A DNA stretch of 41,930 bases from assembly GCF_024231755.1 (NCBI RefSeq), contig NZ_JAAEQH010000292.1, positions 1-41,930 on the forward strand, written 5' to 3'. Position 1 is the stretch's first letter. Every line of letters begins with the position of its first letter. Shown piece after piece: positions 9,568-18,678 of the stretch. The translations under genes were made by a program, and so were the position numbers. A model generated the notes under the pieces. That model saw nothing but the letters and a program-made list of their open reading frames with translations. It was not told the DNA's origin and searched no databases. The stretch is from Neptuniibacter sp. (GTDB lineage: Bacteria; Pseudomonadota; Gammaproteobacteria; Pseudomonadales; Balneatricaceae).

Positions 9568-10211
9568 TGAAGCTATTTAGTGAAATGCGCACCAGTACCC
9601 AGGCTATCAGCCTGTTTGCAGTGGTGTGTGCTGCAGTGATTGCGATCACTCAGGTATCCACAGAAGAGAAAATTGCCGATAACGAAAGAGAGTTCCGTGC
9701 AAAAGCACTGTATGAAATTGTGCCGCGCGAACAGATTGACAATCAGCTGTTGGAAGATACATTCGAGATTCAGCTGTTCGAGTTAGGTCATCAAGCTCCT
9801 GTGACTGCTTACCGCGCGCGTAAAGATGGTGTGGTAAAAACAGTTATTATTCCTGTCACTGCACCCGATGGTTACAGCGGTAACATCCATATGATTGTCG
9901 GTATCAATGCTGATGCTTCTGTCGCAGGTGTTCGTGTACTTGCACATAAGGAAACACCGGGCCTGGGTGATAAAGTTGAGACGAAAAAATCTGACTGGAT
10001 TCTAAGCTTCAATGGGAAGTCTAAGGTTGATGGCCAGTACTGGGGCGTGCAGAAAGATGGTGGTCGGTTTGATCAGTTCACCGGCGCAACAATTACTCCA
10101 AGAGCTGTAGTCAATGCAGTAGGGCGTGCGCTGGATTATTTCACTGCGAACCGTATTGCTCTGCTGGAGGTTAAACCGGTCGAGAATCCAAATCAGGAGG
10201 TAACCAACTAA
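9567..10211 (+). CDS. rsxG: Electron transport complex subunit RsxG (RnfG)
   Basis: RsxG is a membrane-anchored periplasmic flavoprotein of the Rnf complex related to NqrC. One N-terminal transmembrane helix (about residues 12-30) precedes the soluble FMN domain. [12 protein letters not shown] and [18 protein letters not shown] are present; Thr175 of FTGAT is the expected phosphoester-linked FMN site. The protein has 214 residues. A GGAGG ribosome site sits at the end of rsxD, and the stop overlaps the rsxE start (TAATG). Confidence 0.96.
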   Translation: MKLFSEMRTSTQAISLFAVVCAAVIAITQVSTEEKIADNEREFRAKALYEIVPREQIDNQLLEDTFEIQLFELGHQAPVTAYRARKDGVVKTVIIPVTAPDGYSGNIHMIVGINADASVAGVRVLAHKETPGLGDKVETKKSDWILSFNGKSKVDGQYWGVQKDGGRFDQFTGATITPRAVVNAVGRALDYFTANRIALLEVKPVENPNQEVTN

Positions 10212-10912
10212 TGTCTGCTGATTACAAAAAGATCACGATGGATGGCCTGTGGGGTAATAACCCTGCTTTGGTTCAGCTGCTAGGTCTCTGTCCACTACTG
10301 GCGGTTACTGGCACGGTTGTTAATGCTATCGGTCTGGGTATAGCAAGTACATTGGTTCTGTTGGGTTCCAATTTGACAGTATCTGCATTTCGTAAGTTTG
10401 TACCAGACTCGGTTCGTCTGCCGATCTTCGTAATGATCATCGCTTCGTTTGTAACGGCGATTGAACTGTTAATGAAGGCATTTACCTACGAGTTGTATCT
10501 GATCCTGGGTATTTTTATCCCTCTGATCGTAACCAACTGTGCAATTATGGGCCGTGCTGATGCTTTCGCCTGTAAGAACCCGGTTAAAGAATCACTACTT
10601 GATGGCTTAATGATGGGCTTAGGCTTTACTGCGGTTCTGGTTGTACTGGGCGCAATGCGTGAAGCACTGGGCCTGGGAACGCTGTTCAGTGATATGCATC
10701 TGTTATTTGGCCCAATAGCAGAAGGTTGGAAGATCACTCTGGTCGAAGACTACACAGGTTTCCTGTTTGCGGTTCTGCCTCCAGGTGCATTTGTCGGCAT
10801 GGGGCTGCTGATTGCATTGAAGAATGTAATCGATTCCCGCATAGAAGCCCGTAAAGTGGAAGTTGCTCCTGATCCAGATGATCGCCCACAGCGTGTTCGT
10901 GTGACCGGCTGA
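10211..10912 (+). CDS. rsxE: Electron transport complex subunit RsxE (RnfE)
   Basis: RsxE is the six-helix membrane partner of RsxA, with the same fold in inverted topology. It opens with a short cytoplasmic stretch and [20 protein letters not shown], a hallmark of RnfE/NqrD. The mid-membrane [15 protein letters not shown] is the Cys-containing counterpart of the RsxA motif. It has 233 residues. A CAGGAGG ribosome site precedes the overlapping start. It is the last gene of the operon; in E. coli nth follows directly, but here two signalling genes come between. Confidence 0.96.
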   Translation: MSADYKKITMDGLWGNNPALVQLLGLCPLLAVTGTVVNAIGLGIASTLVLLGSNLTVSAFRKFVPDSVRLPIFVMIIASFVTAIELLMKAFTYELYLILGIFIPLIVTNCAIMGRADAFACKNPVKESLLDGLMMGLGFTAVLVVLGAMREALGLGTLFSDMHLLFGPIAEGWKITLVEDYTGFLFAVLPPGAFVGMGLLIALKNVIDSRIEARKVEVAPDPDDRPQRVRVTG

Positions 10913-10951
10913 AGATCAACTGATCTAACTCACAATTTTTCCCTTCTTCAC

Positions 10952-10978
10952 CGCTGGTAGAATTGTTTTCTACCAGCG
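10952..10978 (+). terminator. Strong hairpin after rsxE
   Basis: A perfect 10-bp stem (CGCTGGTAGA with TCTACCAGCG) and seven-base loop. Only a weak T-rich tail follows, so it may be a leaky terminator or an mRNA 3'-end stabiliser. Confidence 0.6.
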
Positions 10979-11040
10979 TATCTATTAGGCTCAGTCGTTT
11001 GATTTTTAAGCGATAAATTCTTTCTGTAAGGAAATAGTCC

Positions 11041-12018
11041 TTGAGCCAGCCAGTACCCGTAGTAATTTGTGACGATTCCCGCATGGCGCGTAAGCAGATG
11101 GCTGCAGCGTTGCGTGGCTGGAATGTGGAAGTAACTTTTGCTGAGCATGGTCTTGAAGGACTGGAAGCTGTTAGAGCCGGTAAAGGCGATATCCTGTTTC
11201 TTGATCTGACTATGCCGATTATGGATGGTTATCAGGCGCTTGAGCGTATCCGACGGGATGATCTACCGACCATGGTGATTGTTGTTTCCGGTGACATTCA
11301 GCCTGAAGCGCGAACTAGAGTCCTAGAGCTGGGAGCGCTGGATTTTATCCAGAAACCCACATCACCGGAAGTGATTGCTGAATCTTTGAATCGCTTTGGT
11401 TTGTTAAGCGAGCTGGAACATCCTGAGTCTCAGGCACCTAGTGAAAATGAGGTGCTGGAACTGCCTGATTATTATCAGGAAATCTCCAATGTAGCGATGG
11501 GGCAGGCGGGTGATATGTTAGCCCGGCTGCTCAATACATTTGTCCATCTATCTATACCTTCAGTTAATGTTGTAGCGCCATCTGAGTTAGAAAGAATTCT
11601 TCTGGCTGCGAGCGATCGTGACTTTGATATGATCAGTCAGGGTTTTGTCGGACCAGGTGTAGCTGGCGAAGCCTTACTCGTTTTCCGACATAGTAATCTG
11701 GATCAGATTGCACAGTTGATGGGGCATCATGAAGAAACTGAACATCAGGAAGCGGAGCTATTGATGTCTCTGTCGAATGCGATGATTGGTGCATTTATTC
11801 AGGGTTTCTCCAAGCAGACTGATATGGAATTCAGCTGTGCTACTCCGCAAATCATTCGTAATTTTAAAGGTCTGCCGGAACTGAATAAAAATTGGGACAA
11901 AACGCTGATGATCACTATTGGTTATCAGTTAAAAGAGCAAAATATCCACTGTGATCTGATGATGGTTTTCACTGAAGACTCGCTGCCTAAACTGAAAAAA
12001 CTGACGAGCTATTTTTAA
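11041..12018 (+). CDS. Response regulator receiver domain fused to a CheC/CheX-like phosphatase domain
   Basis: Residues 1-120 form a CheY-like receiver: acidic pocket CDD (residues 10-12), phosphoacceptor Asp55 in FLDLTMP and Lys105 in FIQKP. Residues about 150-325 resemble the CheC/CheX/FliY phosphatase fold, with helix motifs GQAGDMLARLLNTF and EAELLMSLSNAMIGAFIQGF. CheC-type proteins dephosphorylate CheY-like regulators or sense their state. The start is a TTG at 11041 with a TAAGGA site upstream; no better ATG exists. The stop overlaps the ATG of the next gene (a diguanylate cyclase) by one base, so the two probably work together, for example as receiver input and c-di-GMP output. The cognate kinase is not in the window. 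Confidence 0.85.
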   Translation: MSQPVPVVICDDSRMARKQMAAALRGWNVEVTFAEHGLEGLEAVRAGKGDILFLDLTMPIMDGYQALERIRRDDLPTMVIVVSGDIQPEARTRVLELGALDFIQKPTSPEVIAESLNRFGLLSELEHPESQAPSENEVLELPDYYQEISNVAMGQAGDMLARLLNTFVHLSIPSVNVVAPSELERILLAASDRDFDMISQGFVGPGVAGEALLVFRHSNLDQIAQLMGHHEETEHQEAELLMSLSNAMIGAFIQGFSKQTDMEFSCATPQIIRNFKGLPELNKNWDKTLMITIGYQLKEQNIHCDLMMVFTEDSLPKLKKLTSYF

Positions 12019-12986
12019 TGAACGGACAGACATTCGACGAGATCAACGAGCTTCACTGGAACCTCGGCCTGCTACAGAATCTGGATGTAGGTTTGGTGGT
12101 GGTTGATCGTGATAGTTACATCTGTCTGTGGAATGGTTTTATGGAGAACCATTCGGGAACAATGGCGAGTAAAGCCAGTAATCAAAACCTCTTTGAACTG
12201 TTTCCTGAATTACCTGAACGTTGGTTGAGTAAGAAACTGCAGTCAGTTTTTCTGCTGAATAATCCTGCATATATATCCTGGGAGCAGCGTTCCTACTTGT
12301 TCCCATTTAAAAGTCACCGTCCGATTACCGGCGGCGCTCCATTGATGTACCAGAACGTAACTTTGATTCCACTGCCTTCACCCACCGGTCAGGTGGATCA
12401 TGTGGGGATTTTGATCTACGACGTAACTGATACGGCGGTCAGTCAGCAGGAACTGCAAGCTGCTAACTCGCAATTACAGTCATTGAGTCGGGTTGATGGC
12501 CTCACTGGCTTGTATAATCGTGCGTATTGGCAAGAGTGTCTGGAGCGCGAGTTTGAGCGTTTTGCCCGGAGCCAACAGGTTAGTTCGCTAGTGATGTTCG
12601 ACATCGATTTCTTTAAGAAAGTGAATGATACTTACGGTCATCAGGCGGGTGATATGGTGATTCGTGCCGTAGCTCAAACTCTGCAGGAGCATGCCCGTAA
12701 AACAGATGTTGTCGGTCGTTATGGTGGTGAAGAGTATGGTGCTCTTCTTGTGGGAACCAGCGGCGAAAATGCTTTGATTTTTGCTGAGCGACTTCGTGCT
12801 GCGATCGAGGGCTTACTCGTTGAATACGGTGAACATAAGATACGTTTCACCATTAGTTTAGGTATTTCTGAGATAAATATTGAGCAGGAAAATGCGTTAA
12901 ACTGGTTAGAAGAAGCAGACCAGGCTTTATATAAATCGAAACAGAGCGGCCGTAACTGGGTCACTCTGTTTGGTGATCATGATTAA
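12018..12986 (+). CDS. PAS-GGDEF diguanylate cyclase
   Basis: Residues about 10-140 form a PAS-like sensor (LQNLDVGLVVVDRDSYICLWN start, ending YDVTDTAVSQQEL). A short coiled-coil linker leads into a GGDEF domain (about 155-320). The active-site loop reads RYGGEEYGALL: GGEEY instead of GGDEF, a conservative change usually compatible with cyclase activity. The inhibitory I-site RKTD sits the expected five residues before GGEEY. The enzyme would make cyclic di-GMP from two GTP. There is no membrane segment, so it is cytoplasmic. Translational overlap with the upstream receiver-CheC gene suggests a shared signalling module. Confidence 0.93.
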   Translation: MNGQTFDEINELHWNLGLLQNLDVGLVVVDRDSYICLWNGFMENHSGTMASKASNQNLFELFPELPERWLSKKLQSVFLLNNPAYISWEQRSYLFPFKSHRPITGGAPLMYQNVTLIPLPSPTGQVDHVGILIYDVTDTAVSQQELQAANSQLQSLSRVDGLTGLYNRAYWQECLEREFERFARSQQVSSLVMFDIDFFKKVNDTYGHQAGDMVIRAVAQTLQEHARKTDVVGRYGGEEYGALLVGTSGENALIFAERLRAAIEGLLVEYGEHKIRFTISLGISEINIEQENALNWLEEADQALYKSKQSGRNWVTLFGDHD

Positions 12987-13021
12987 CATAAAGCTTTACC
13001 TTTCTACTGTTACAAACACTA

Positions 13022-13657
13022 ATGAATAAACTAAAACGCCATGAAATCTTCTCCCGCTGGCGTGAAGATAACCCAAACCCCACTACTGAACTGGAATACA
13101 GTAATCCATTTGAATTGCTGATTGCGGTGATTCTTTCTGCTCAGGCGACGGATGTTGGGGTAAATAAAGCGACTCGAAAACTTTATCCGGTTGCTAATAC
13201 CCCTGAAGCTATCTATGAGCTGGGTGTTGATGGTCTTAAGGAATATATTAAAACCATCGGCCTCTATAACGCCAAAGCGGAAAATGTAATCAAAACCTGC
13301 AAGGCCTTAGTAGAACAGCATGGCTCAGTAGTACCTGATACCCGTGAAGCTTTGGAAGCACTGCCGGGTGTCGGGCGTAAGACTGCTAATGTGGTTCTGA
13401 ACACAGCATTTGGACAGCCAACAATGGCAGTGGATACCCATATCTTCCGTGTCTCCAACCGAACGAAAATTGCGCCGGGGAAAAACGTTAATGAGGTGGA
13501 GCAAAAGCTGCTGCGCTTTATTCCTAAAGAGTTCTTACTGGATGCCCACCATTGGTTGATCCTGCATGGGCGCTATACCTGCGTTGCGCGTAAGCCTAAA
13601 TGTGGCTCCTGTATGATCGAAGATCTCTGTGAGTTTAAAGAGAAAACTGAGTTTTAG
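13022..13657 (+). CDS. nth: Endonuclease III
   Basis: Nth is a DNA glycosylase/AP lyase that removes oxidised pyrimidines in base-excision repair. The helix-hairpin-helix LPGVGRKTANVVL contains catalytic Lys120, and Asp138 lies in AVDTHIFRVSNR; both match E. coli numbering. The four cluster cysteines (187, 194, 197, 203) follow the C-X6-C-X2-C-X5-C pattern of the 4Fe-4S loop. The length (211) equals that of E. coli Nth. It retains its usual position after rsxE except for the two inserted signalling genes. Confidence 0.98.
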   Translation: MNKLKRHEIFSRWREDNPNPTTELEYSNPFELLIAVILSAQATDVGVNKATRKLYPVANTPEAIYELGVDGLKEYIKTIGLYNAKAENVIKTCKALVEQHGSVVPDTREALEALPGVGRKTANVVLNTAFGQPTMAVDTHIFRVSNRTKIAPGKNVNEVEQKLLRFIPKEFLLDAHHWLILHGRYTCVARKPKCGSCMIEDLCEFKEKTEF

Positions 13658-13745
13658 GTGGCTTAGTTTTTCTCTTCAGAAGTTATCTTATTCAGACTGC
13701 TTTATACTGGTTCAATAATAACAACTCAGATCCGGCCAGCAGGAT

Positions 13746-15101
13746 ATGAAACGCGTTACCGCTTCCTTAAAAACTAAAGTTCTTCTGCTATCTATTGTCC
13801 CTCTTATACTGGTGACAGTGGCTATCACTATGATCAGTCTGACTCAGGCAAGAATTCTGTCTGAGCAGGAGATCAATACTTTCGAAGAAAACCTGCTTCG
13901 TTCCAAACGCCAGGAACTAGAGCATTATGTAGAGATGGCGATGAATGCTATCGAACATATTGTAAGGCGTTCAGAACCGGGCGATGAAGCTGCTGAGCGG
14001 GAAGTAAAACGAATCCTTAACGATCTCACCTATGGTGATGATGGTTACTTCTTTGTTTATGATCCGGATGGGGTCAACCTTGTCCACCCTATACAGCCTG
14101 AACTGGTCGGTGAGGATCTGATTGGATTGCAGGATGCTAACGGCAAGTATGTGATTCGGGATTTGATCGATATCGCAGAAAAAGGGGGAGGCTTTTACCG
14201 TTATGTCTGGCGCAAACCTTCTAAAGGTGATCTGGAAGATAAACTCAGCTTTGTTGTACAGATTCCTAAGTTCAATTGGATGATGGGTACAGGTCTCTAT
14301 ATCGATGATATAGCGAAAGAGGTTGCAGCAATCCGGCTCAAAGTTACCCGTAATATTCGTAACACTTTCTTTACCGTTGTGGTTATTCTGGCGGGTACCG
14401 TCATCATCATTGCCCTGGTCGGTGTTGCAATTAATATGCATGCTTCCCAATTGGCAGATGAACGTTTGCGTGAGCTGGCTCACCGCCACGTTCAGTTCCA
14501 AGTTGGACAGCGACGTAACTTTGCCCGTGAGTTACACGATGGGATCAATCAGTTGATGGTCTCAGTTAAGTTCCGTTTGGAGCTGGCTAGAGATAAACTA
14601 CGTAAGCAGGATGATTCCGCTGTGAATGACCTGGAAAAGGGTTGTGATGTCTTGAATATGGCGATTCAGGAAGTACGTAGGGTTTCTCACGATTTAAGGC
14701 CGATTCAGTTGGATGATCTTGGCTTGGAATCAGCCCTATACAGCATGACCAGTGATTTCTCGGAACGGACTGGAATTGATGCCAATGTTCGTATCGAATT
14801 ACCGGAACAACGCTTGCCGGATGATATCGAGATCACCCTGTATCGTATTACTCAGGAAGCGCTGACTAATATAGAAAAACACGCCGAAGCGGATAATGTA
14901 GGGCTGCGTATATGGTCACGGGAGCGTTTTATCTGGGTAGAAATATCCGATGATGGCAAAGGCTTTGTACCGGATAAACAGGAATCTGGCATCGGTCTCC
15001 TGAACATGCGAGAGCGTACTGAACTGATCAGTGGTCGATTCAGTATGCGTAGTAAACCTGGGGCAGGAACCCGCATCCGTGCTGGGTTTGCAATAGTGTA
15101 A
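13746..15101 (+). CDS. Cache-domain sensor histidine kinase (NarX/HisKA_3 class)
   Basis: The sequence shows a first transmembrane helix (about residues 10-30), a periplasmic single-Cache ligand domain (about 40-195, with DDGYFFVYDPDGVNLVHP and NWMMGTGLYIDD), a second helix (about 203-228) and a cytoplasmic kinase. The phosphoacceptor is His264 in NFARELHDGINQ, the HisKA_3 type. The ATPase domain has N-box LTNIEKHAEA and G1 motif ISDDGKGF. Cache domains of this kind often bind small carboxylates or amines. The response regulator gene follows 22 bases later. The ligand cannot be assigned. Confidence 0.93.
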   Translation: MKRVTASLKTKVLLLSIVPLILVTVAITMISLTQARILSEQEINTFEENLLRSKRQELEHYVEMAMNAIEHIVRRSEPGDEAAEREVKRILNDLTYGDDGYFFVYDPDGVNLVHPIQPELVGEDLIGLQDANGKYVIRDLIDIAEKGGGFYRYVWRKPSKGDLEDKLSFVVQIPKFNWMMGTGLYIDDIAKEVAAIRLKVTRNIRNTFFTVVVILAGTVIIIALVGVAINMHASQLADERLRELAHRHVQFQVGQRRNFARELHDGINQLMVSVKFRLELARDKLRKQDDSAVNDLEKGCDVLNMAIQEVRRVSHDLRPIQLDDLGLESALYSMTSDFSERTGIDANVRIELPEQRLPDDIEITLYRITQEALTNIEKHAEADNVGLRIWSRERFIWVEISDDGKGFVPDKQESGIGLLNMRERTELISGRFSMRSKPGAGTRIRAGFAIV

Positions 15102-15123
15102 AAAGATAAGTAGAAACAGCACT

Positions 15124-15777
15124 ATGAGTGATAACAAAATCAGAGTTTTATTAGTCGATGATCATCCACTTGTACTGGACGGGATCAGTGCTCGTCTGGA
15201 GGGTGAAGAATCTCTTGAAGTCGTAGGCATGGCTAATGATGGAAAGCAGGCACTGGAAAAGGCTCAGGAGTTAAAACCTGACGTGGTGTTGATGGACATT
15301 TCCATGCCAGTGATGAACGGCTTTGAAGCTGCAGAGCGTTTTCGCGAAGAGCAGCCAGAAGTGAAGGTTCTGATTCTCAGTATGCATGATGATCGGGAAT
15401 ATATCGTTAAACTGATCAAATGCGGTGCTGCGGGTTATGTACTTAAAGATGTTTCTTCTAGTGAACTGATCTCGGCTATCGAAACTGTGAATCGAGGCGG
15501 TACTTATTTCAGCTCAGGTGCATCCCAATCCCTGTTCAGTGAATTTGACCAGCAACAAGCGGTTAAAGAGGAACCACTGCGTGAAGCATTGACCGGACGT
15601 GAAAAAGACGTGCTGAAATTGTTGGCGGAAGGCAATAGCAATAAGGAAGTTGCACGCGTACTCAATATCTCCGTGCGAACGGTAGAAACTCATCGTCAGA
15701 ATATTAAAAGTAAGTTAGATATCCATACTGCAGCAGGTCTCGCACGCTACGCGATAGAAAATCAGATCGTAGATTAA
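15124..15777 (+). CDS. NarL/LuxR-family response regulator
   Basis: The N-terminal receiver has VDDHP and phosphoacceptor Asp58 in LMDISMP. The C-terminal LuxR-type helix-turn-helix has LTGREKDVLKLLAEG and ISVRTVETHRQNI. The length (217) is typical of NarL-class regulators. It is the evident partner of the upstream HisKA_3 kinase. The target is unknown; the DUF4242-peroxidase-Crp genes that follow are the nearest candidates by position. Confidence 0.95.
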   Translation: MSDNKIRVLLVDDHPLVLDGISARLEGEESLEVVGMANDGKQALEKAQELKPDVVLMDISMPVMNGFEAAERFREEQPEVKVLILSMHDDREYIVKLIKCGAAGYVLKDVSSSELISAIETVNRGGTYFSSGASQSLFSEFDQQQAVKEEPLREALTGREKDVLKLLAEGNSNKEVARVLNISVRTVETHRQNIKSKLDIHTAAGLARYAIENQIVD

Positions 15778-15931
15778 TCAATATCTACCATTAATACTGC
15801 TATTCATCTCCTTTATATCGATCTGAAGCCTGTCATATCAGGCTGAATGCATCGGTTTTGTATCTTTTGTTACAGATAGCTCCTAAACGTGAATGTAATC
15901 TGACATCTCAAATGAATGTGAGGTCGAACAG

Positions 15932-16234
15932 ATGCAAAAAATGAAGCTTTATTTAGATACACATAATGTTGAAAACAATACCTTCCCAGAAGACATTTCT
16001 CTGGATGAGTTTTCAGGTTTTTATGAGCAATACAAAGACGCTTGTAATGAAGAGGGGGTAGTCCCTCTGAATATATTTACTGGTGTAGAGGCAGGGCGTG
16101 CATTTTGCCTAACTCTGGCTGAGAGCTCAGATGCAGTGGAAAGGGCGCATAACCGCGTAAGTCTGCCTTTTGATAGCATCACTGAAGTTAAAAGTGTGAC
16201 GCCCGGTGACCTGTTTTTCTCAGCTACAGCCTGA
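15932..16234 (+). CDS. Small DUF4242-like protein
   Basis: A 100-residue cytoplasmic protein with no signal peptide. Features that resemble the DUF4242 (SCO4226-like, ferredoxin-fold) family are the opening strand KLYLDTHNV, a central GVVPLNIFTG strand, then GRAFCLTLAESSDAVERAHN, matching the family's pattern of acidic Cys-containing strand followed by a helix with His. Some members bind nickel or other metals; the function here is not established. A GAGG ribosome site fits the ATG at 15932, although Met4 is a possible alternative. It lies directly upstream of a di-haem peroxidase and a Crp/Fnr gene in apparent operon order. Confidence 0.6.
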   Translation: MQKMKLYLDTHNVENNTFPEDISLDEFSGFYEQYKDACNEEGVVPLNIFTGVEAGRAFCLTLAESSDAVERAHNRVSLPFDSITEVKSVTPGDLFFSATA

Positions 16235-16250
16235 TAAGGGAGCTTGAGAA

Positions 16251-17453
16251 ATGGAAAGCCTTCAGGAACATAAGAACGCAGATGCGGTGTTACAAAAAAA
16301 GAATTAACTAAAATGGCTGGTGATGGCGTTTCTCATCCTAGTGGTTCTTTTTGTAGTCATAAAACTCAGTGTTTATGTGTTATTGCAGAGTGCTCCTGAA
16401 GGTTTCTTTAGAGCTGAACACATAGGTAGTCGTGACAGAGAAACTCCCGATCAGGTTCTTAGTCCCCAGATTAATGCTTCTGATGATTATCTATGGGAAG
16501 CTCTACCAGCAGTAGCCCCCAGTCCTGTGGGTAATCCAATTACACGAGAAAAAATACAGCTTGGTAAGGCTTTGTTTTTTGATAAAAACCTTTCCGCTGA
16601 TAGATCACTTTCCTGTGCGTCATGTCATGAATTAGAAAAATACGCTGGTGGTGATGGTGCTGAGGTATCGACAGGTATTTGGGGAAAGAAAGGGGATCGC
16701 AACGCTCCCACGGTGTGGAATAGCGCTTTTCAAAAGCGGCTGTTTTGGGATGGCCGAGCGAGAAGCCTGGAGCAACAAGCAATACAGCCCTTACTGAATC
16801 CAATTGAAATGGGAATGAAATCGGAAATTGAGATAGAAAAACGTGTGCAGGAGCAGCCTCACTATCCTGATCTCTTTAGTAGAGCTTTTGAGGGTGATAC
16901 AGAGATCAGCATTGATAAAATTGTTAAAGCAATTGCCAGTTATGAGCGTACATTGATTACCAATGATTCTCCGTATGATGAGTTTGTAAGGGGGGATGTA
17001 TCTGCTCTGACATCTCAACAGCTAAGTGGTATGGCTTTGTTTGAAAAAGTTGGCTGTGTGCATTGCCATTTCGGCCCAAACTTTAGTGCAGCGAGTGTGT
17101 TTAGTGATGGTCTTGAGTTACGCGCATTCCCCGCTAACCCTGATCAGTTAGGGGCTGAATATAATTTTGGCAATGATGGAGAAAAAAACACAGTTTGGCG
17201 CGTGCCATCATTACGCAATGTGGCGTTAACAGGCCCGTGGTTGCACAATGGTCAAGTGGATGACCTCAAGGAAGTGGTAAGGATTATGGCCAAAGCTCAA
17301 CTGGGAAAATCCAAAACCCGCGAGTTTCAGTGGGTAGAACATAGGTTAGGAGTGATTGAAAATCCAGATCTGACCGAACAACAGGTTGAAGATATCGTAG
17401 CCTTCTTGCATGCTCTAAGCAGCAGAAGGTTAGTTCAGGCGGCTATAGAGTAA
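16251..17453 (+). CDS. Di-haem cytochrome c peroxidase (CcpA/MauG family), with an in-frame stop near the start
   Basis: CxxCH haem motifs lie at SCASCHE and GCVHCHF, with the family landmarks GDRNAPTVWNSAF, FWDGRARSLEQQA, NPIEMG and GPWLHNG. Such enzymes reduce H2O2 in the periplasm with electrons from cytochrome c. A single N-terminal helix (AFLILVVLFVVIKLSVYVLL) serves as anchor or signal. The best ribosome site (AAGGGAG) serves an ATG at 16251, but that frame meets TAA at 16305-16307 after 18 codons and then continues, in the same frame, straight into the membrane helix. Translation of the enzyme would therefore have to begin at GTG 16320 or ATG 16323, which lack a good ribosome site. Numbered from GTG 16320, the haem cysteines are 99/102 and 246/249. 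It may be weakly expressed or a recent pseudogene. Confidence 0.82.
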
Positions 17454-17461
17454 GGTTTTAA

Positions 17462-18112
17462 ATGATTAACCAGTCAATAGATGATTACTTAGCTCTCTCT
17501 GAAGAAGGTTCAAAACTGCTAAAAGGGTCAACTCAGGTCATTCAGGTACCTCGGCATGAGGTGCCAATTCATAAAGGCGATAAAGTTTCTGGCGCTTATA
17601 TGGTGACTAAGGGTTGCCTGCGTGTCTTTACCTATACACCGAACGGCAATGAATCTACCTTTTACCTGCTTAACTCTGGCGAAACCTGTGTATTTTCGAT
17701 CAACTGCCTATTTAATAAATTACTCTATCCTGCATGGGTGGTTGCGGAAGAAGATACTGAAGTTTACGTAATAAAAGGCCAGACCTTTAAACAGTTATTC
17801 ACTAAAGAACCTGTTGTTCAGGATATGACAATCGCTGCGCTGTCTTCTGCAGTATTTAAGTTGATGATTGAAGTTGAACAGCTGCAGGGTTGGACCCTGA
17901 GTCAGAGGCTTATCAACTTACTGCTAACTCAAGCCAATGATGAAAATCAGGTAAAGATGACGCAGCAGGAAATAGCTGGGCGATTAGGTACCACCCGGGA
18001 AGTTGTTGCGAGAATTCTCGGGGAAATGTCAGCAGCAGGCTGGATTAAAACCGGTCGAGGAAAGGTATCTGTTCTTAATACTCAGCATATGGTCAAAAGC
18101 ATTGCTGAATGA
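17462..18112 (+). CDS. Crp/Fnr-family transcriptional regulator
   Basis: An N-terminal cyclic-nucleotide-binding-like beta-roll (residues about 20-125) and a C-terminal winged HTH (MTQQEIAGRLGTTREVVARILGEM near residue 165). The N-terminal cysteine cluster of oxygen-sensing FNR is absent. The three cysteines present (GCLRVF, TCVFSINC) are inside the roll, so a direct Fe-S sensor of FNR type is unlikely; haem or redox sensing remains possible. It starts 8 bases after the peroxidase stop and probably regulates that operon in response to oxygen or oxidant state. The target site is not identifiable here. Confidence 0.88.
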   Translation: MINQSIDDYLALSEEGSKLLKGSTQVIQVPRHEVPIHKGDKVSGAYMVTKGCLRVFTYTPNGNESTFYLLNSGETCVFSINCLFNKLLYPAWVVAEEDTEVYVIKGQTFKQLFTKEPVVQDMTIAALSSAVFKLMIEVEQLQGWTLSQRLINLLLTQANDENQVKMTQQEIAGRLGTTREVVARILGEMSAAGWIKTGRGKVSVLNTQHMVKSIAE

Positions 18113-18174
18113 AGCTGTCTTTTTAGCCTAAGACTATTTAAGGGACCTGAAACTGAGATTTTTACTCTCAGCTA

Positions 18175-18202
18175 TTGAAGAGATAAGACCGAACCGTATA
18201 AT
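18175..18202 (+). promoter_or_regulatory. Promoter of tRNA-Val
   Basis: -35 TTGAAG (18175-18180), a 16-base spacer and -10 TATAAT (18197-18202), followed by a GC-containing discriminator about 30 bases upstream of the tRNA. Confidence 0.75.
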
Positions 18203-18231
18203 ACACCGCACTTCCTCAAGTGAAGACCTAT

Positions 18232-18294
<63 letters not shown>

Positions 18295-18308
<14 letters not shown>

Positions 18309-18615
18309 GACATAAAAGAAACCGCCTCTTGGCGGTTTTTTTGTGTCTTGAATAAGTTGTCTGAACTGCCGAAGGCAGTCGAGCCGAGCGAAGCGAGACA
18401 GCAGCGCATGCTAATGCGATGACCCGAAGGGGGACAATGCAGCGCATAATCCGCCTAGTCCTATCAGATATAAAAGAAACTGCCTTCAGGCGGTTTTTTT
18501 ATGTCTGGAATAAGTGGATGCGGGCCGTAGGTTTCAGCTGAGTATAGTGAGCGAGGCAGTGACATTGATAATTTAGCTCGAGGGGGGAATTGAAAGCTGA
18601 CAATGAATCCGCCTT
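18295..18615 (+). repeat. Decaying tandem copies of the tRNA-Val 3' end, terminator and spacer
   Basis: Bases 18295-18354 (tRNA 3' end GCCTAGTCCTACCAGA, terminator, GTCTTGAATAAGT) recur at 18453-18513 with few changes (GCCTAGTCCTATCAGA..., GTCTGGAATAAGT), a period of about 158 bases. The spacer 18361-18450 (GCCGAAGGCAGTCGAGCCGAGC...) has a weaker match at about 18530-18606, which again ends in ATCCGCCT (18607-18614). No second tRNA body is present. This is what repeated use of a tRNA attachment site, or decay of a tandem tRNA array, would leave. The stretch 18310-18678 holds no gene. Confidence 0.75.
18320..18342 (+). terminator. Terminator of tRNA-Val
   Basis: Stem AACCGCC/GGCGGTT with a TCTT loop and a run of seven T. 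A close copy with stem AACTGCC/GGCGGTT and loop TTCA occurs at 18478-18500 behind the duplicated tRNA 3' end. Confidence 0.92.
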
Positions 18616-18678
18616 TGCTGCAAATAAAGTGACCAAGCTCGGAAGGCTTGCACAATTCGGAAAGTGAGGAGCTAAACT

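Noticed and set aside
15827..15844. An AGCCTG/CAGGCT palindrome after the NarL-type regulator, considered as a terminator
   Set aside because: The stem is only six pairs and has no T-tract; it could equally be an operator, so no call is made.
18361..18450. GC-rich short repeats considered as a CRISPR or integron attC site
   Set aside because: There are no regularly spaced identical repeats and no conserved attC core sites; the similarity is to the neighbouring tRNA spacer copy.
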